The notes under the pieces: model-generated | Database searches by the model: none | Seen by the model: only the letters and a program-made list of their open reading frames with translations | What the model was told of the DNA's origin: nothing | NCBI GenBank assembly: GCA_015501595.1 | Contig: JADNRX010000050.1 | Location: 1-64,000, forward strand | Length of the DNA stretch: 64,000 nucleotides | Source: Hymenopellis radicata | Taxonomy: Eukaryota; Basidiomycota; Agaricomycetes; Agaricales; Physalacriaceae | Direction of reading: 5' to 3' | Translations under genes and position numbers: made by a program | Part shown: one piece after another, positions 11,250-22,439 of the stretch | Position numbering within the stretch: the first letter of the stretch is position 1 | Layout of the letters: every line of letters begins with the position of its first letter

Positions 11250-12025
11250 TGCCTATCGCCCACCAATCCTCCCACTATCATCTCTGCCCCAGTACCTATG
11301 TATATGCCACGCACGCCCATAGACTCACAGTGGAAGAAGTCGCCCCGGAAAACCATTGGACTTTCGTTCAGGACTTGTTGGAGTCGATTACCAGCACCCC
11401 TCACCTTAAAATGGGACAATGACCAGCTGCTAGTTCAATCTGAGGCCTCAGATCTCAGAGCCTGCTTCGGAGCATTCTAGTTTGCATCAATCTGTTCGGC
11501 GGCTTTCAGCACAATAGGGTCAGGGCCCTTTCGGCGGTTCCGACTTCACAGAATATTACTTATTAATATAAGCGGATCGTGGTTTGTCTCTTGCTCTCGA
11601 CTTGAGACACAGAAAAGACTAGTCACTCTTCTCCCCGTTTTCTTATTCCGAAGGCTATGAGCGCTCTCCGCTGCTGCACGGTGATTATGTGCTTACGGCT
11701 CAGCACTACGCCTCAATCCAACGTTTGGCGATTGGGCGATGCACGGGCCCTGCAAGTGTCATGCTCCGCTCGACCGGACAATGTTGTGAGTCACTTGAGC
11801 GCTTTATTCTCTTCAATCGCAATCGAGACGAACGTAGGTTACAGTAGTGCGCCTACCGTGATGCCCGTACCTCATTTGTGGTCTATGCTGAGCCTTGTTT
11901 CCGGTCAGCATCGAAATCCGACGCAGGAATGCAGACCGACGCCACAAGTGGGCGGCTAGTACACTTTCCTTGCGTGTGGGGATAAAGCAGTCTTCTAGCC
12001 ACCGACGAAGCCCGAACCCAAATGA

Positions 12026-12033
12026 TATAAAGG
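12026..12033 (+). promoter_or_regulatory. TATA-like box of the alcohol dehydrogenase gene
   Basis: TATAAAGG lies 76 bases before the ATG. The same box is kept in the right-arm copy (about 36290, - strand) although the flanks have changed. Confidence 0.5.
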
Positions 12034-12108
12034 TGGTGAGGATGGGAGGACAGCAGCACCAACAAGTTAATTGTCATCCACTTCGACACCCCAGTCATTT
12101 TCTGCAAC

Positions 12109-13591
12109 ATGATTCCGTCTACCATGTTCTCCGCGTCCTACCAGGGAGGAAACACTGACCTGGTTATCGACAAGGCGCACCCCGTCCCCGCTCCCAAGAA
12201 AGGGGAGGTCTTGATCAAGGTGTCTGCTTCTGGCGGTAAGTCGTCAATACTTTTGTATCATCATCGTAAACGACCTGACCGCCATCTTCGACAGTATGCC
12301 ACACCGATGTCGCTCTTCTCTCAGGTGCAGGACTCGACGAACGCACGTATATCATGGGACATGAATTCTGCGGTGTCCCCGTCGCGTAAAGTCTCTAGTC
12401 TCTGTTACATAGCACGCAAAGCTGACGAGTCTTAATTCCTTAAGACTTGGGGAGGGTGTGGATCCCCACAAGGCTAAACTCGGCAAGCTTTACACGATCA
12501 GGACTCTTACGCCTTGCGTGCGCGGCATCATGGGTTTGCCTGCTATCTTCAACGTCGAAGGTCTTGGTCGCGATGGTGGATATGCGAACTATGTCGTCGT
12601 ACCGCAGGATCAGTTAGTCCCTGTGGTAAGTGTTTCTGGTTGTGACTGAAAAGAAGATTTGATGAAAGCGTTCGTGTAGCCCGATGGTGTGTCTATCGAA
12701 GAAGCCTCCATGGCATCTGATGCTGCGACAACGGCGTATCATGCTGTACATGATGTCGCTGGCGTAAGCCTTCCTTCTCTTAACCTATACTTTCATTGAC
12801 AGCTTCATCTATTGACAGATCAAAGAGGGCACGAACTTCAAGGTCCTTATGTTCGGCATTGGCGGTCTTGGTCATCTTGGTCTTCAGTATGCTAAGCATT
12901 ACGGTGCCACTGGTATGTCTCGCCTTCGCTAAATCTTATCAACCTTTTCACACCAGCCCTCTGTCAGTGTACGCCGTTGACATCAAGCCTGAAGCCCGCA
13001 AACTCGCGCTTGAGCTCGGCGCTGAGGCTGCTTATGATCTCGCGACATTGAACGAGTTACTCACGGCGAACAAGTTGACGGTGGATATCACCATCGATTT
13101 TGCCGCTACGACTCAGAGTGCGTTATCTCACTGCTCAGAAGTCTTTCGATCCTTGAAGCCTTATTGAGATTGAACAGCCTTCGGATTTGCGGTCTCCGCG
13201 CTCAAGGGTAACGGCTTGAAGTACCCTTCTGACGCCAAGGCTGTCATGGTGTGTACATTCATAGAATGTTCTCATATATTGCTTACGCGACGAGTAGGTC
13301 GGCGTCTCGGAAGAATCGATGACCTTTTCTACACTCGAGATCATAGGCTCTGGCATTTCCGGTATGCATACTTTTCGAACACTTCAATGCAAGCTAACAC
13401 ATAGCTTAGTCCTGTCCAGCCTTTACGGCCCACGTAGCTCGACCGAAGCCGCCTTGGACCTGTTCGCGAAAGGCGCTGTTCGAGGGCATTTCAACACAGA
13501 GCCGCTGGAGAAGGTTAATGAGGTTATCGACAAGCTGAGGGCGTACGAGATTACTGGTCGTACGGTGTTGATCCCGAAGCATCATCATTAA
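12109..13591 (+). CDS. Zinc-type alcohol dehydrogenase (MDR family), 347 aa, nine exons
   Basis: NAD(P)-dependent medium-chain dehydrogenase oxidising an alcohol or reducing an aldehyde; cytosolic. Exons by splice signals: 12109-12235, 12295-12385, 12445-12625, 12680-12763, 12819-12912, 12968-13117, 13178-13248, 13298-13361, 13410-13591. The sum is 1044 bases, exactly 348 codons. The catalytic zinc site shows as Cys44 in 'GVCHTD' and His65-Glu66 in 'MGHEFCG'. The Rossmann fold is 'FGIGGLGHLGLQ', followed by the Asp of 'VYAVDIK' that favours NAD. The usual four-cysteine structural zinc lobe is absent from the stretch after the GHE motif. Intron 6 must end at 13177 (AACAG) rather than at the nearer AG to keep the frame. 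The substrate is unknown. The right-arm copy is disrupted. Confidence 0.85.
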
Positions 13592-13694
13592 GTGGTTCCC
13601 TTACGATACTTTGAATAGATTCACGAATGTTTGATGTTTATGCAACGAAAATACAGTATTATTTAAAATGACTACGCTATATGACCGTCGTTGA

Positions 13695-15589
13695 CTACCA
13701 CAATGTCGCTCGGATCCCACTCTCCTTCAGTTGACGCATACAATCTAATACCTCAGGCTGTAGGTCGCCGCCCTTCCGAATGCCAAGGACAACCGACTTC
13801 AACGCCGACCCGCCCATTCTCGACTGCAGCATGGGGACCAAGTCTACCGGCGGCTGTCGATCCGCCGCCCAAACCAACTCCAGCGACTCGAGCTTGTGCA
13901 ACAATCCGCCCGTCTCAGGTGCGCTGCAGAGAGTGAAGAACTCGGGATCACTGAGAAGCGATGGTCCACGCTCCTTGCCTTCGCGAATCTCGAGGGTTTC
14001 CAGCTCGGGCATTACACGCAACAAGGCGATGATGGCTCGTGCAAAGGAGTCGTCGAATGCATTGTCGGGAGCATCCGAGAAGACGTAGAATATGAACGAT
14101 TTGAGTGCGCACTTCGATCTGGTTATCGTGGCCAAAAGGGCACCTAAGATGTTCGGGTAGCCAATGTTGTTCTGGCCGTCATCTAAAGTCTCTCGCCAGG
14201 AGTATCTGGGGCTCATGGCGCAACCTAACTCAACGTCCTTGAGAGTAGGCACGTATAGTGCTTCGAGATACCTCGGTAAATCGCCATTCCAGTGAGCAGG
14301 CCCGAGTTTGAGGGATGTGAACTTGCTAGCCACAAGACGCGCGTTCGGCCTATAGGACGGCAAATGTCGCAAGTAGAGTTCGAGTTCCGCTTCCTTACCG
14401 TCGCTAAAGAACTCTGCAGGAAGCTCGTTGAGTACGTGCAAGTCCCGGTGCTCGAGAATGATGTTATCAAGCTGTTTCCAAGGTAAGCCCTGAGAAGGCC
14501 AAAAGGAGTCACCGCTGTACGTGCAGTTATCCTCATTGAAGAAACAGAAGGATGTGAACTTGGGGGCCGATTCGAATATTTTCGGCAGGCAAGTTGGCGT
14601 GCCCAAGGTCGTGACATGAATATCTGGTACTTTCAACGTAACGGTCTCAAGCAGATCGGGTGTAATCGGGCTCCGGTGGTCGTCGTTGTCCTGCCCTTGC
14701 GAATTTAGAGGCTGTAGAGCGCCTTGCAGCAGAGCTCCGAAATCATCTAGTTGATCGAATGATATTTCAAGGTGAAGTTCCATCCACCGAGGGAGCACTT
14801 GAAAGATCCTGCTCAAGACGGCCTTGAAGTATTCGTCCGTTTCTTCATAAACATCGTTATCTCCGGCGGAAGGACGTCTATGAAGAGGGTCCTGAATGTG
14901 TACAATCAGCGGAAGGCTCCGACTGAGATCCAATTGACGATTGACAATTGCAGGCGACCATTTCTTAGGCCCGAGATGGATGCGGGTCCAGAGGAAAGGA
15001 GTATCCAGAAGAATGGTACGCCACTGTGAGCACACCACAGCAAGGGTGACTGGAACTGCAACGTTACACATTGAGGTCACAGACACGGGCATGTGGCAGA
15101 AATGTGCGAAAATCATACACAGCACTTCGGCAGGAAGACGGCGGATGGGAGAAGGTTCGATGAATTGGCGAGTACGGGTGATGAGGATGTTAAGATGAGT
15201 GTGGCGATCCTCTAATGTCTTTAGCACAGATTTGATGCGATTGATCTCATCTGCGAGCGCGGCTAGCTCCGCGGACGGTGCGAGGAGGTCATTTTCGATC
15301 GCCCGTACTTCAGTTTCAGAAGGCGTGTAAAATGCTTTTAAGAGTTTGTTGTCATGAAACGGAGGCGTGTACAACGTGAAAGGGATAGAATTGTGGCACT
15401 GAGTGCAAAGCTTCACATAGCTGCTCGTTGTCTTCTGCGTAGATCCGTTGATGTCGATAGAGTAGTAGAAAGGCAGCAAATTGAAAAGGGCCTAGGTGTA
15501 ACTTAGCCCAATCAGAACGATAGAAAAAGCTGTAAACTTACTTTCATGACATAGTCAAAGGCCATCATGAAGATGCTTCGTGCAGCCAT
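13695..15589 (-). CDS. F-box domain protein, intact, 614 aa, one intron
   Basis: Two exons, 15589-15542 and 15491-13695, with a 50-base intron. The first exon encodes 16 residues starting MAARSIFMM. The long exon has no Met near its start, so the upstream exon is needed. It holds a paired-cysteine motif ('LCTQCHNS'), a helical stretch ('LAALADEINRIKSVL'), the F-box core ('SPIRRLPAEVLCMIFAHFC', 'AVVCSQWRTILLDTPFLW'), then a leucine-rich region and the family ending 'VVLGIRKGGDL' ... 'GIRATLW'. Presumed SCF substrate receptor. It lies tail-to-tail with the alcohol dehydrogenase, about 100 bases apart. The right-arm copy (31958-33851) has a one-base loss. Confidence 0.85.
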
Positions 15590-15959
15590 GATATTGCTGA
15601 TTTATTCGTAGAATTGTAGGGCAAGAGCCTCAATGTGGCGTTAGTGGATGATGGTGGAACGGAAGAAAGGACCGCTGCGGTCACATCATTTATTTCACGA
15701 TCACTCGGAGCACTGCCTCATAAGATAATAGAGATTGTCGGCTTCCTTCGAGTACTTTCTAAATCAGCATTAAGTGTAAAACGGTCGATGCTCTCGTAGC
15801 CGACTTGGTAAGAACCCCCAACACCAGTGTCCGTCGAGTTAATGGATGGCAATCCGCTTTGTGTCTTCTCAAGTAATACAACTACATTCTATCTGAATAC
15901 TCGGGGACCACTCTACCATAATGATGCTTGAATTTCATTGTCGCATACATTCCAACACG
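15590..15959. other. Upstream region of the left-arm F-box gene
   Basis: Conserved in inverted form at about 31670-31957 and further. It contains no open gene and probably includes the F-box promoter and the tail of the adjacent F-box remnant. Confidence 0.5.
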
Positions 15960-16400
15960 TCAGACCGGAACTCCCCAGCATTCCGAACGCCGAGCACCAC
16001 AAACTTCAGCGTTGACCCCGTCATTCTCGAATGCAGCATGGAAATCAAGCTCGCCGACGGCTAGCTCCAGTGACTGAACCTTTTTCAACAATGCATAGCA
16101 ATGCATCCGTCTCAGTGCAGAGCGCGAAGAGCTCATCGATAAAGAGCGGTGGCGCCCGCGCTCTGGTTTCAACGACTCGTAGGGTTGTCAGTTCGGGCAT
16201 TTGATGTGGAAGGGCGCCGATATCGCGCGCAAAGGAGCCCCGTCATCAAGACTGCGTAGAAGAAAGTACATAGTTCGTTGAACTCCGAGCAACCTGGCTC
16301 GAGGATGAGGGATGGCGGCTCGATGCGATGGCTTTTCTGAGCAGATCTTGAGTGTAAAGGCCTGCCCATCCCCGCTGAGGTCGTTTACAATAGCTGTCAT
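15960..16400 (-). pseudogene. F-box 3' remnant (left arm)
   Basis: Read on the - strand, broken frames give pieces that resemble the C-terminal third of the neighbouring F-box protein: 'MPELTTLRVVETRAR', 'FIDEL...C', and an 'EVCGARRSEC' piece that is a shifted reading of the family 'VVLGVRN' motif. The F-box itself is absent. A matching remnant lies in the right arm at 30985-31665, so the decay began before the inverted duplication. Confidence 0.65.
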
Positions 16401-16457
16401 CCCATATAGGCCATCTCTCCAAGGAGTTGACCATGAGCCTCAGAAGAGTTGGGAGCA

Positions 16458-16962
16458 AGCCTAATCCCAGGGTGGGTGCGCGATATCATGCAATATTCAC
16501 AGATTGTTCGCCACCACGAGAGAAGAGGAGAGAAGTCAGAGGCTCTCCAAGGAGGAAATGTTTTTTGGGACCAAATGTCGTTCACTCAATCTATGGCACA
16601 AGAAAAGCAATTAGCCAGAACCGTTTCATTTGAACAAAACATACAAGATCATATTATCTTCGGCCTTGACGTCGACTCCTCGCGGACGCCGACCTGCTCG
16701 TCGTGTGAGCGCTAGGCACCAACTGGTCCTGTAATCCCAGGGTGGGTGCGCGATATTATGTGATATCCACGGATTGTTCGAATTCGCCACCACGAGAGAA
16801 GAGAAGAGAAAACAGAAGTCAGAGGCTCTGTCAGTGTGCAAGGAGGAAATGTTTTGTGACCAAATATCGATATGGCACAAGAAGATCATTAAGCGAGAAC
16901 CGTCTCATTTGAGCAAAACATACAAGATCATATTATCTTCAGGCTTGACGTCGACTCCTCCA
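16458..16962 (-). repeat. Tandem duplication of the zf-HIT gene 3' end, left arm only
   Basis: Bases ~16458-16678 and ~16735-16962 are direct copies containing 'GGGTGGGTGCGCGATAT', 'GGAGGAAATGTTTT', 'ACATACAAGATCATATTATC' and 'CTTGACGTCGACTCCTC'. The right copy includes the last codons of the zf-HIT gene, while the left copy is only its tail and downstream flank. The right arm has a single copy (30725-30960). Confidence 0.75.
16679..16734. other. Filler DNA resembling scrambled alcohol dehydrogenase fragments
   Basis: Between the two direct copies lies 'ACGCCGACCTGCTCGTCG', close to the reverse complement of the intron 7/exon 8 border of the dehydrogenase. It is followed by 'CACCAACTGGTCCTG', which matches the end of exon 3 read backwards in the right-arm copy. 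The two pieces are adjacent here but far apart in the gene. Confidence 0.5.
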
Positions 16963-17931
16963 AGTGTTTGTTCTCCTCATCCACTACTTTTTGTCGTTCA
17001 GCAATAATATCCACGACCCGTCCAAGCATACTCTGCCTCCCGACACACGTCCTTACGCATGCCGCATACCATACGAGCTTCCTCCGTACTTTGGGTTTCC
17101 TCATAAATGCGTCGTGCAGATCGCCCAGCATGCGCAACGCATTATCGTGCGGATGGAGCCCGGCTTCTGTAACGACGTGCGGACGGAGGAGAACCAATGC
17201 GTCGGAGAGGAGTGCAGATGCGGGAACATCCTTGGACGAAAGGGAAGTGATAGCATCGTCGACGGACGCGAATACCAATGTGGAGTTGGTCTCCGTAAGG
17301 AAAGGAAGGAAGGTGGTTAAGAGGACTGGCGCCTCGTCCGAGTCCGTGACGGATGTTACTGCAAGGTGCCGACAAGTATAGGCGTACGCGACAGATATGG
17401 CGAACAGATTGTGCATAATCCCTATCGTAGGGGTGGGCTTTAGAGCGGCAGGAATATCCGGCAGCGGCGGTTTAGCTTCAGATCCTGTTTCCTCCCACCA
17501 CGGTGTGAACGACAAGACCGAAAAAGGCGACGCGAGGAACCGAGTGCGCTCCTCCGGCGTCAAGCGTTGCCAAAGCGCGTCCGTATCGTCGAGGTCCACG
17601 CCAGCAAACCGGTCGTCCACATCCTCTTCTTCTTCTTCGTCATCGTCGCTGTCGTCCGGCGCCTCCTCCAGCCGCTTGAGCGTTTCCATCATCTTCACTC
17701 GCTCCTGTGCTTTAGCCGTCGCGCCCTCCGTCGTAATCTCTTTCCGATAAAATCCCTCAGAGCATTCACCGTGTGTAGGACTCCGGAAACATTCCAGCGA
17801 ACAATATGGGGCATTGCAAGATGGACAAGTATATTTTGCTACTTGTCTGTTACATCTGCAGAAAAGGTTAGTAATGGAATTGGGATAAAGGTGAGGACTT
17901 GCAAATTACAAACAATGTCAGAAGATGCCAT
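16928..17931 (-). CDS. zf-HIT protein, ZNHIT2-like, intact, 318 aa
   Basis: The family is known for roles in assembling the U5 snRNP and R2TP-dependent complexes. Exons are 17931-17903 and 17855-16928. The 47-base intron begins GCAAGT (a GC-AG intron), the only choice that keeps the frame and completes the finger. The zinc finger at residues 8-41 has Cys8, 11, 20, 23, 28, 32, His38 and Cys41 ('VCNLCNRQVAKYTCPSC', 'PYCSLECF', 'HGEC'). It is followed by 'EGFYRKE', typical of ZNHIT2 relatives, an acidic run near residue 75, and a helical C-terminal part rich in 'SVAYAYTCRHLAV'-type segments. The left-arm copy is complete; the right-arm copy is frameshifted. Confidence 0.85.
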
Positions 17932-17937
17932 CTAGAG

Positions 17938-18589
17938 TAGATAGTCTGTTAACTGCTGTGGCCAGCATTGAGAGACTCACTCTACTTGTATCTAAATCAA
18001 CATCATGATGGTTTCTGGAAAAGAAAAGTTGTCCACGTGATCCAAGCGTTATGGTTACAGATGTCATTGTCACAAGTAACACCATTTCCAACACGACGGC
18101 AACAGGACGGCAAAGTCGAGGAGACCGAAACAGCTGCGGCCTGGTCATATAGCGCTAGCTCGATGTCGTGAACACGAACATGACGTTTAAATTTGCCGGC
18201 ATTCTTCGGATAAAATCAGACCAATTCAAGTAACGCCACAGTTTGCACCTGACCTACGTCGGGGAGCGGGTATAGTAATGGCGCATCTAAGGCTGTAGTG
18301 CTCCGCATACAATTCACGAAGCATCGTTGATTTACCTCAGAGGTGAGGGTATCCAATTTCTCTAGTGATTCCGCCTCTACTCAGTGTGCTGTCTCCCTTG
18401 AAGATCTATTTCCCTTGTCTCGGTCTCCTGCCCGGCAATGATTATGAGGGCATCCAAATCCATTACCTTCATCACCGAGGCTCCCGGTATAGTTATGGGG
18501 AACCAAACTTGAAACCTCATGGACCTAGCCAATTTAAAGGATAGCCGCCCACCCCCATCCCTAACTCTCTGCTTCTCTGCTTCTTTGAC
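17938..18589. other. Divergent intergenic region, start of the spacer
   Basis: It lies between the zf-HIT gene (-) and the SDR gene (+). It begins exactly where inverted-arm homology ends. No gene was found; the frames present are short. A 'TTTAAAGG' stretch near 18533 could serve as a TATA element for the SDR gene. Confidence 0.45.
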
Positions 18590-19983
18590 ATGGCACAGTC
18601 TCTCGTCCTAGTCTGTATATCCTCCTTACACGATACGAGCATCGTGACTGAACGATTGCTGCAGGTTACCGGTGCCACCGGATTCATCGCCGCTCACATT
18701 ATAACGCTGCTGCTGAACGAGGGATACTCTGTTCGAGGGTACGTTTTGCTATACTCTGCCGCATCTCAATTCATCAATCGCAGGACTGCACGATCCGCAA
18801 AGATCGATTCCTTGAAGGATGCACCAATTGGGAAACATCCCAACTTCTCACTGATCGCTGTAGATGATGTCGCCACAGATGATCTGACCCAGGCCATGCA
18901 AGGCCAGTCAGTTTGTCTTTCATTGCCTAATTGTCTCAGCATGAGCTCCTCACAGGCGTCGCTTCCATTATTCATACCGCGACACCACTAGCGGGACAGG
19001 TGTCTCCGGAGGTTGCTGTGCGCGTAAGTATATTCGCCACAGCTTCTTAAACTCCCACTCAGATTATAAAGTCCGCGAAGGAAGGAAACCTTAACGTCCT
19101 TGAATGCGCTTTGAAGGCAGGCATCCACAAGGTCGTCATAACGAGCAGCTGGGGAACACTCCTTGATCGTGAGCTGCTTCAGTTGAACTTGAATCCCACG
19201 ACGTTTTGAACCGAACCACAGCTGACCTGAAGCAAGCTTTCCAGGGGCGTGTTCTGACCGACAAAGGTGATAGCCGAACGAGTCCTTGACTTCTGTGGCA
19301 CACTGACACCGCCTCCTTCCTTAGACTGGGGCCATGTCACGGAGGAAGAAACGCTGAGTGGGAAACACGACCCTCTATGGATATACCTTGCTTCTAAACT
19401 CTTGGCCGAGAAAGCAGCGTGGCAGTTTGTGGACGAAAACCCTAGCATCGACCTCGCTACAAGTGCGTGACCATAAGTAGCCCCAATCAGTGTCTCCTCA
19501 TAACCTTAAAAATTTCTAGTCAATCCTCCATTCGTCTATGGGCCCCTAGAATCGACATTCCCTGCTCCGCCTAACCCCACCCGGCTCGGTGCCAACATAT
19601 TCCCGTACAGTCTTATCCAAGGAGGTAAACTCCCACCTCAAATGGCGCCTCATGCTATCGATGTTCGCGATGTGGCAAAGGCGCATGTACGGGCGCTTGA
19701 GGTTCCGCCCGCTGGAAGAAAGCGCTTCGTCATAGTTGCAGGTTGGTTCACCTGGAAGCAGGCGGCGGAGTACCTTGAACGCGCTATGCCGCAGTTGAAG
19801 GAAAGGCTTCCGCCTATTGAGGAGGCGCTCGGACTGCCTGGAGAGCCGTCCACAACTGATGTGAGCTATGCAAAGGAGGCTCTTGGTATCAAGGAGTATA
19901 TTGGCTGGGAGAAGATGATTGTTGATACTATCACGTCTATTTTGGAAGTTGAAAAGACTTGGAAATTGTTTAACGTTCTGTAA
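18590..19983 (+). CDS. Extended short-chain dehydrogenase/reductase (dihydroflavonol/ketone reductase-like)
   Basis: NAD(P)H-dependent carbonyl reductase of the extended SDR family; cytosolic. The first exon encodes MAQSLVL and splices to 'VTGATGFIAAHIITLLL', the TGxxGxxG cofactor loop. Later exons give 'IIHTATPLAGQVSPE', 'KVVITSS' and the active-site 'YLASK' (YxxxK), then 'NPPFVYGP' and 'DVRDVAKAHVRAL', all family landmarks. About eight exons. The intron after 'QAMQ' must begin GCCAGT (GC-AG) to keep the frame; the others are GT-AG. The joined protein has no stop and ends at 19983. The substrate is unknown. It is the first gene of the spacer between the inverted arms. Confidence 0.8.
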
Positions 19984-22382
19984 ATTTAGGCTTACGTTGA
20001 GAAGCAGCCCCAATCAATATCCATTTTACACGCTCAGCCACCCTCTCTTCTCAGCCACCCTCTCTTCTAGAATCATGAACTCACGTAGTCTCAGTACGTG
20101 AAGTACAAGAGCACATGCCATCGAAATGGTTCGAACAAAGATGTATTATAAGACGCGTGTCCAAAATCTACATATTCACCTCATTCCCAGGAAGATATGT
20201 TGTATCAGAAACAACTGCGGGCTGGTTATTCAACACTATTCAACGACTATCAAGGGCCCACTTGCATTACTTACACCATGTCAACATTCTGACGAGGATG
20301 GCGAACACCGAAAACATGCCGTGTGCAACAGGGACAAAACCTAGACACCGACAGCACCAACAGCACCGTGCTGAGCCTAATGATGAATGCGAATGAAGCC
20401 TGGGATAGGGTACCGAATCTGACGTCTGTCAATGAGGTACCCGCGAAACACGAGATGGACATAAAGCCATTGAAATTCCGTTGATGAGTCTGTGAAGCCC
20501 ATGGGGTGAGCAAACGCCATCGGAAGCGAACCATCCGAAGCGAATTAGTGAAACGACAGCTGGGAAGAACAGACATTGGACTTTACTGCAGGTGGATCAA
20601 GTCCAGTCAACATCAACACCCAAAACATACAGTGTGCCGGCGAAAGTACTTGAGAAACCCCGAGGCACCTGGCATGTGGTCGGGATCTTCTTTGAGACGC
20701 ACGCTTCCACCCAGTCCTTCGTCTTCCGTTAACCAGCTGGACCTCCCGCGAACGTCTGATACCTGTATACAAGCGCGCGATGACGACGATGGTCAGTCAA
20801 CTTCCCTGATGAGAATGTCCTATCTGTAGTCAGACACGTTGAACGACACATGCTCGGAACACACCTTCTCTAATAGCAACGTCCTCCCACCCAGTCCGTC
20901 ATATTGGTCAGGCGGGAGAGAAGTCCCGTCAAAACCGCCGGTCAAGCTGAATGCGAATAGGACATGAACATGGCTGAAAGGTTATAGGCTTCCTGTCCGC
21001 GGAGAATCGATAGACTGCATTTGGTCAACATCCGTCGAATGACAAACTGGGAAAAGTCGAAGGGGCAAGGATACGGAGGTCATTGGTCGGAACATGATCC
21101 CAGAATATGGACTGCCTTCGCCAACACCGAACATTGCCCGAACTGCTGACAAAAAGGGAGAGTTACGAATGCCATCCACACATAGTACCGATGATAGCTC
21201 TGGAAGACATAAGGAATCAAAAATGTCTGGGCATTGTGGGACGATGGTAATACGTCACCTGCATGATAAGAGTACTGCATGGTCTAGGGCTACCTCCGTC
21301 GCTTAAGAATAGTGTTAGCCGGCTCTTCAACGACGACGTATAGCGTAGAACGCGGCCAGCACAACGTTAAGTTGGCTCAAGTTAAGGCTAAGATCCGGTA
21401 GTATCCCGAAAAGTGCGGCATAGCCGATATTCGAGCGATTCTAAGGGTGTGTGGCTACAGTCATAGTGGCGGGTGGACACGCAAACTCACCTACTGATTG
21501 GCATGAGATACAGAACATGACGAACGGTGCAGCGACACATGGCGAAATGTCTTCCGTAAACGCGCACGTCAGAATATCCACTTTCACTGGTCTCTGGATC
21601 TTTAGTGTCGTCCTCGGAGACCATTACGAGCCTGGGATCCTGAACGGACATTTTAGTAGAGGCGAGAAAAGTCCACACCTCGACGAGTTCGTCCATATAA
21701 ATCAAGCAAGTTCGTAATTGCGGGGTATAATAGGAGGTTTGTCGACGCGTCGCTTATCAGACTTTGCATTAGTGGCGGCGGGCGGGATTAGGCTTGACGT
21801 ATCGATAGTACTACAGCGTGCATCCTACGCGAGTTTGGGGAAGAGGCATAAGTATCGTTGATTCGCCAAGCCGAAAAGACTCTAACAGATACGTTATCCG
21901 GCGCGGGTGCCTTCAAGGCTTCAATGAGGCTCGAGCAGATTGAGAACTAGAAGTCTCAGCCGAGGTGCATTCACAGACAGGAATAATGTGCGCGGAAGTG
22001 CAGCATTGAATGCCACGGATGAGGAGAAAGAAGCACACTAACTGGAAAGTTGGTCGAGAAAAACTCCAAGGACCACGGGCGGAGGCAAGACGAAAAGGGT
22101 CCAGTCCTCGGCTTGCCGTCGGCCTTTCTTGGTTGATGGAGATCATGTGATGCGGATTTGACTGTTTTGGGCAACTTGTCTCCGTCCACCAGGTGCCAAG
22201 GGCCAACATATCTTGACATCTCTGTTGCAGATCAGGCGAGATGTTAAGTACATGGAGTCCGCGGACTACAGCTCTTGTACGGAAGGGCGTTGGTTATACG
22301 GCTTTGCCGAGGCTTATATTTCCTAATGACATTTCACATTGCTCGGAGCAATTGTATGAGCTTTCGATGCGTGCTCCCAAGA
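19984..22382. other. 2.4-kb stretch without a recognised gene
   Basis: All open frames are short (at most 107 codons) and lack domain motifs or splice-linked extensions. A loosely repeated theme around 'ACACCGAA-ACAT-GC' occurs near 20307, 20615 and 21122, which may be the ghost of a degenerate repeat. No TIR or LTR was identified. Confidence 0.4.
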
Positions 22383-22390
22383 TATAAAAG
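22383..22390 (+). promoter_or_regulatory. TATA box of the nitrilase gene
   Basis: TATAAAAG lies 50 bases before the ATG at 22440, followed by a pyrimidine-rich leader (CTCCTCATCCTCATCCTCC). Confidence 0.6.
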
Positions 22391-22439
22391 GTACCACCGG
22401 TGATACGTTCTCCTCATCCTCATCCTCCAATTCCTCGAA

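Larger units (their letters stand above)
11250..17937 (+). repeat. Left arm of large inverted duplication
   Basis: The reverse complement of this segment is found at about 29752-37075. The outer border is near the text around 11250 (matching 37075) and the inner border is at the ATG of the zf-HIT gene (17931 against 29752). Gene order is alcohol dehydrogenase (+), F-box (-), F-box remnant (-), zf-HIT (-), mirrored in the other arm. The arms differ by scattered substitutions and indels, so this is an old enough duplication to be real. The left arm holds the intact version of each full gene. A ~280-base tandem duplication (16458-16962) exists only in this arm. Confidence 0.9.

Noticed and set aside
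20115..20829. Several overlapping frames of 60-107 codons
   Set aside because: Short, mutually overlapping on both strands, and without motifs or plausible introns.
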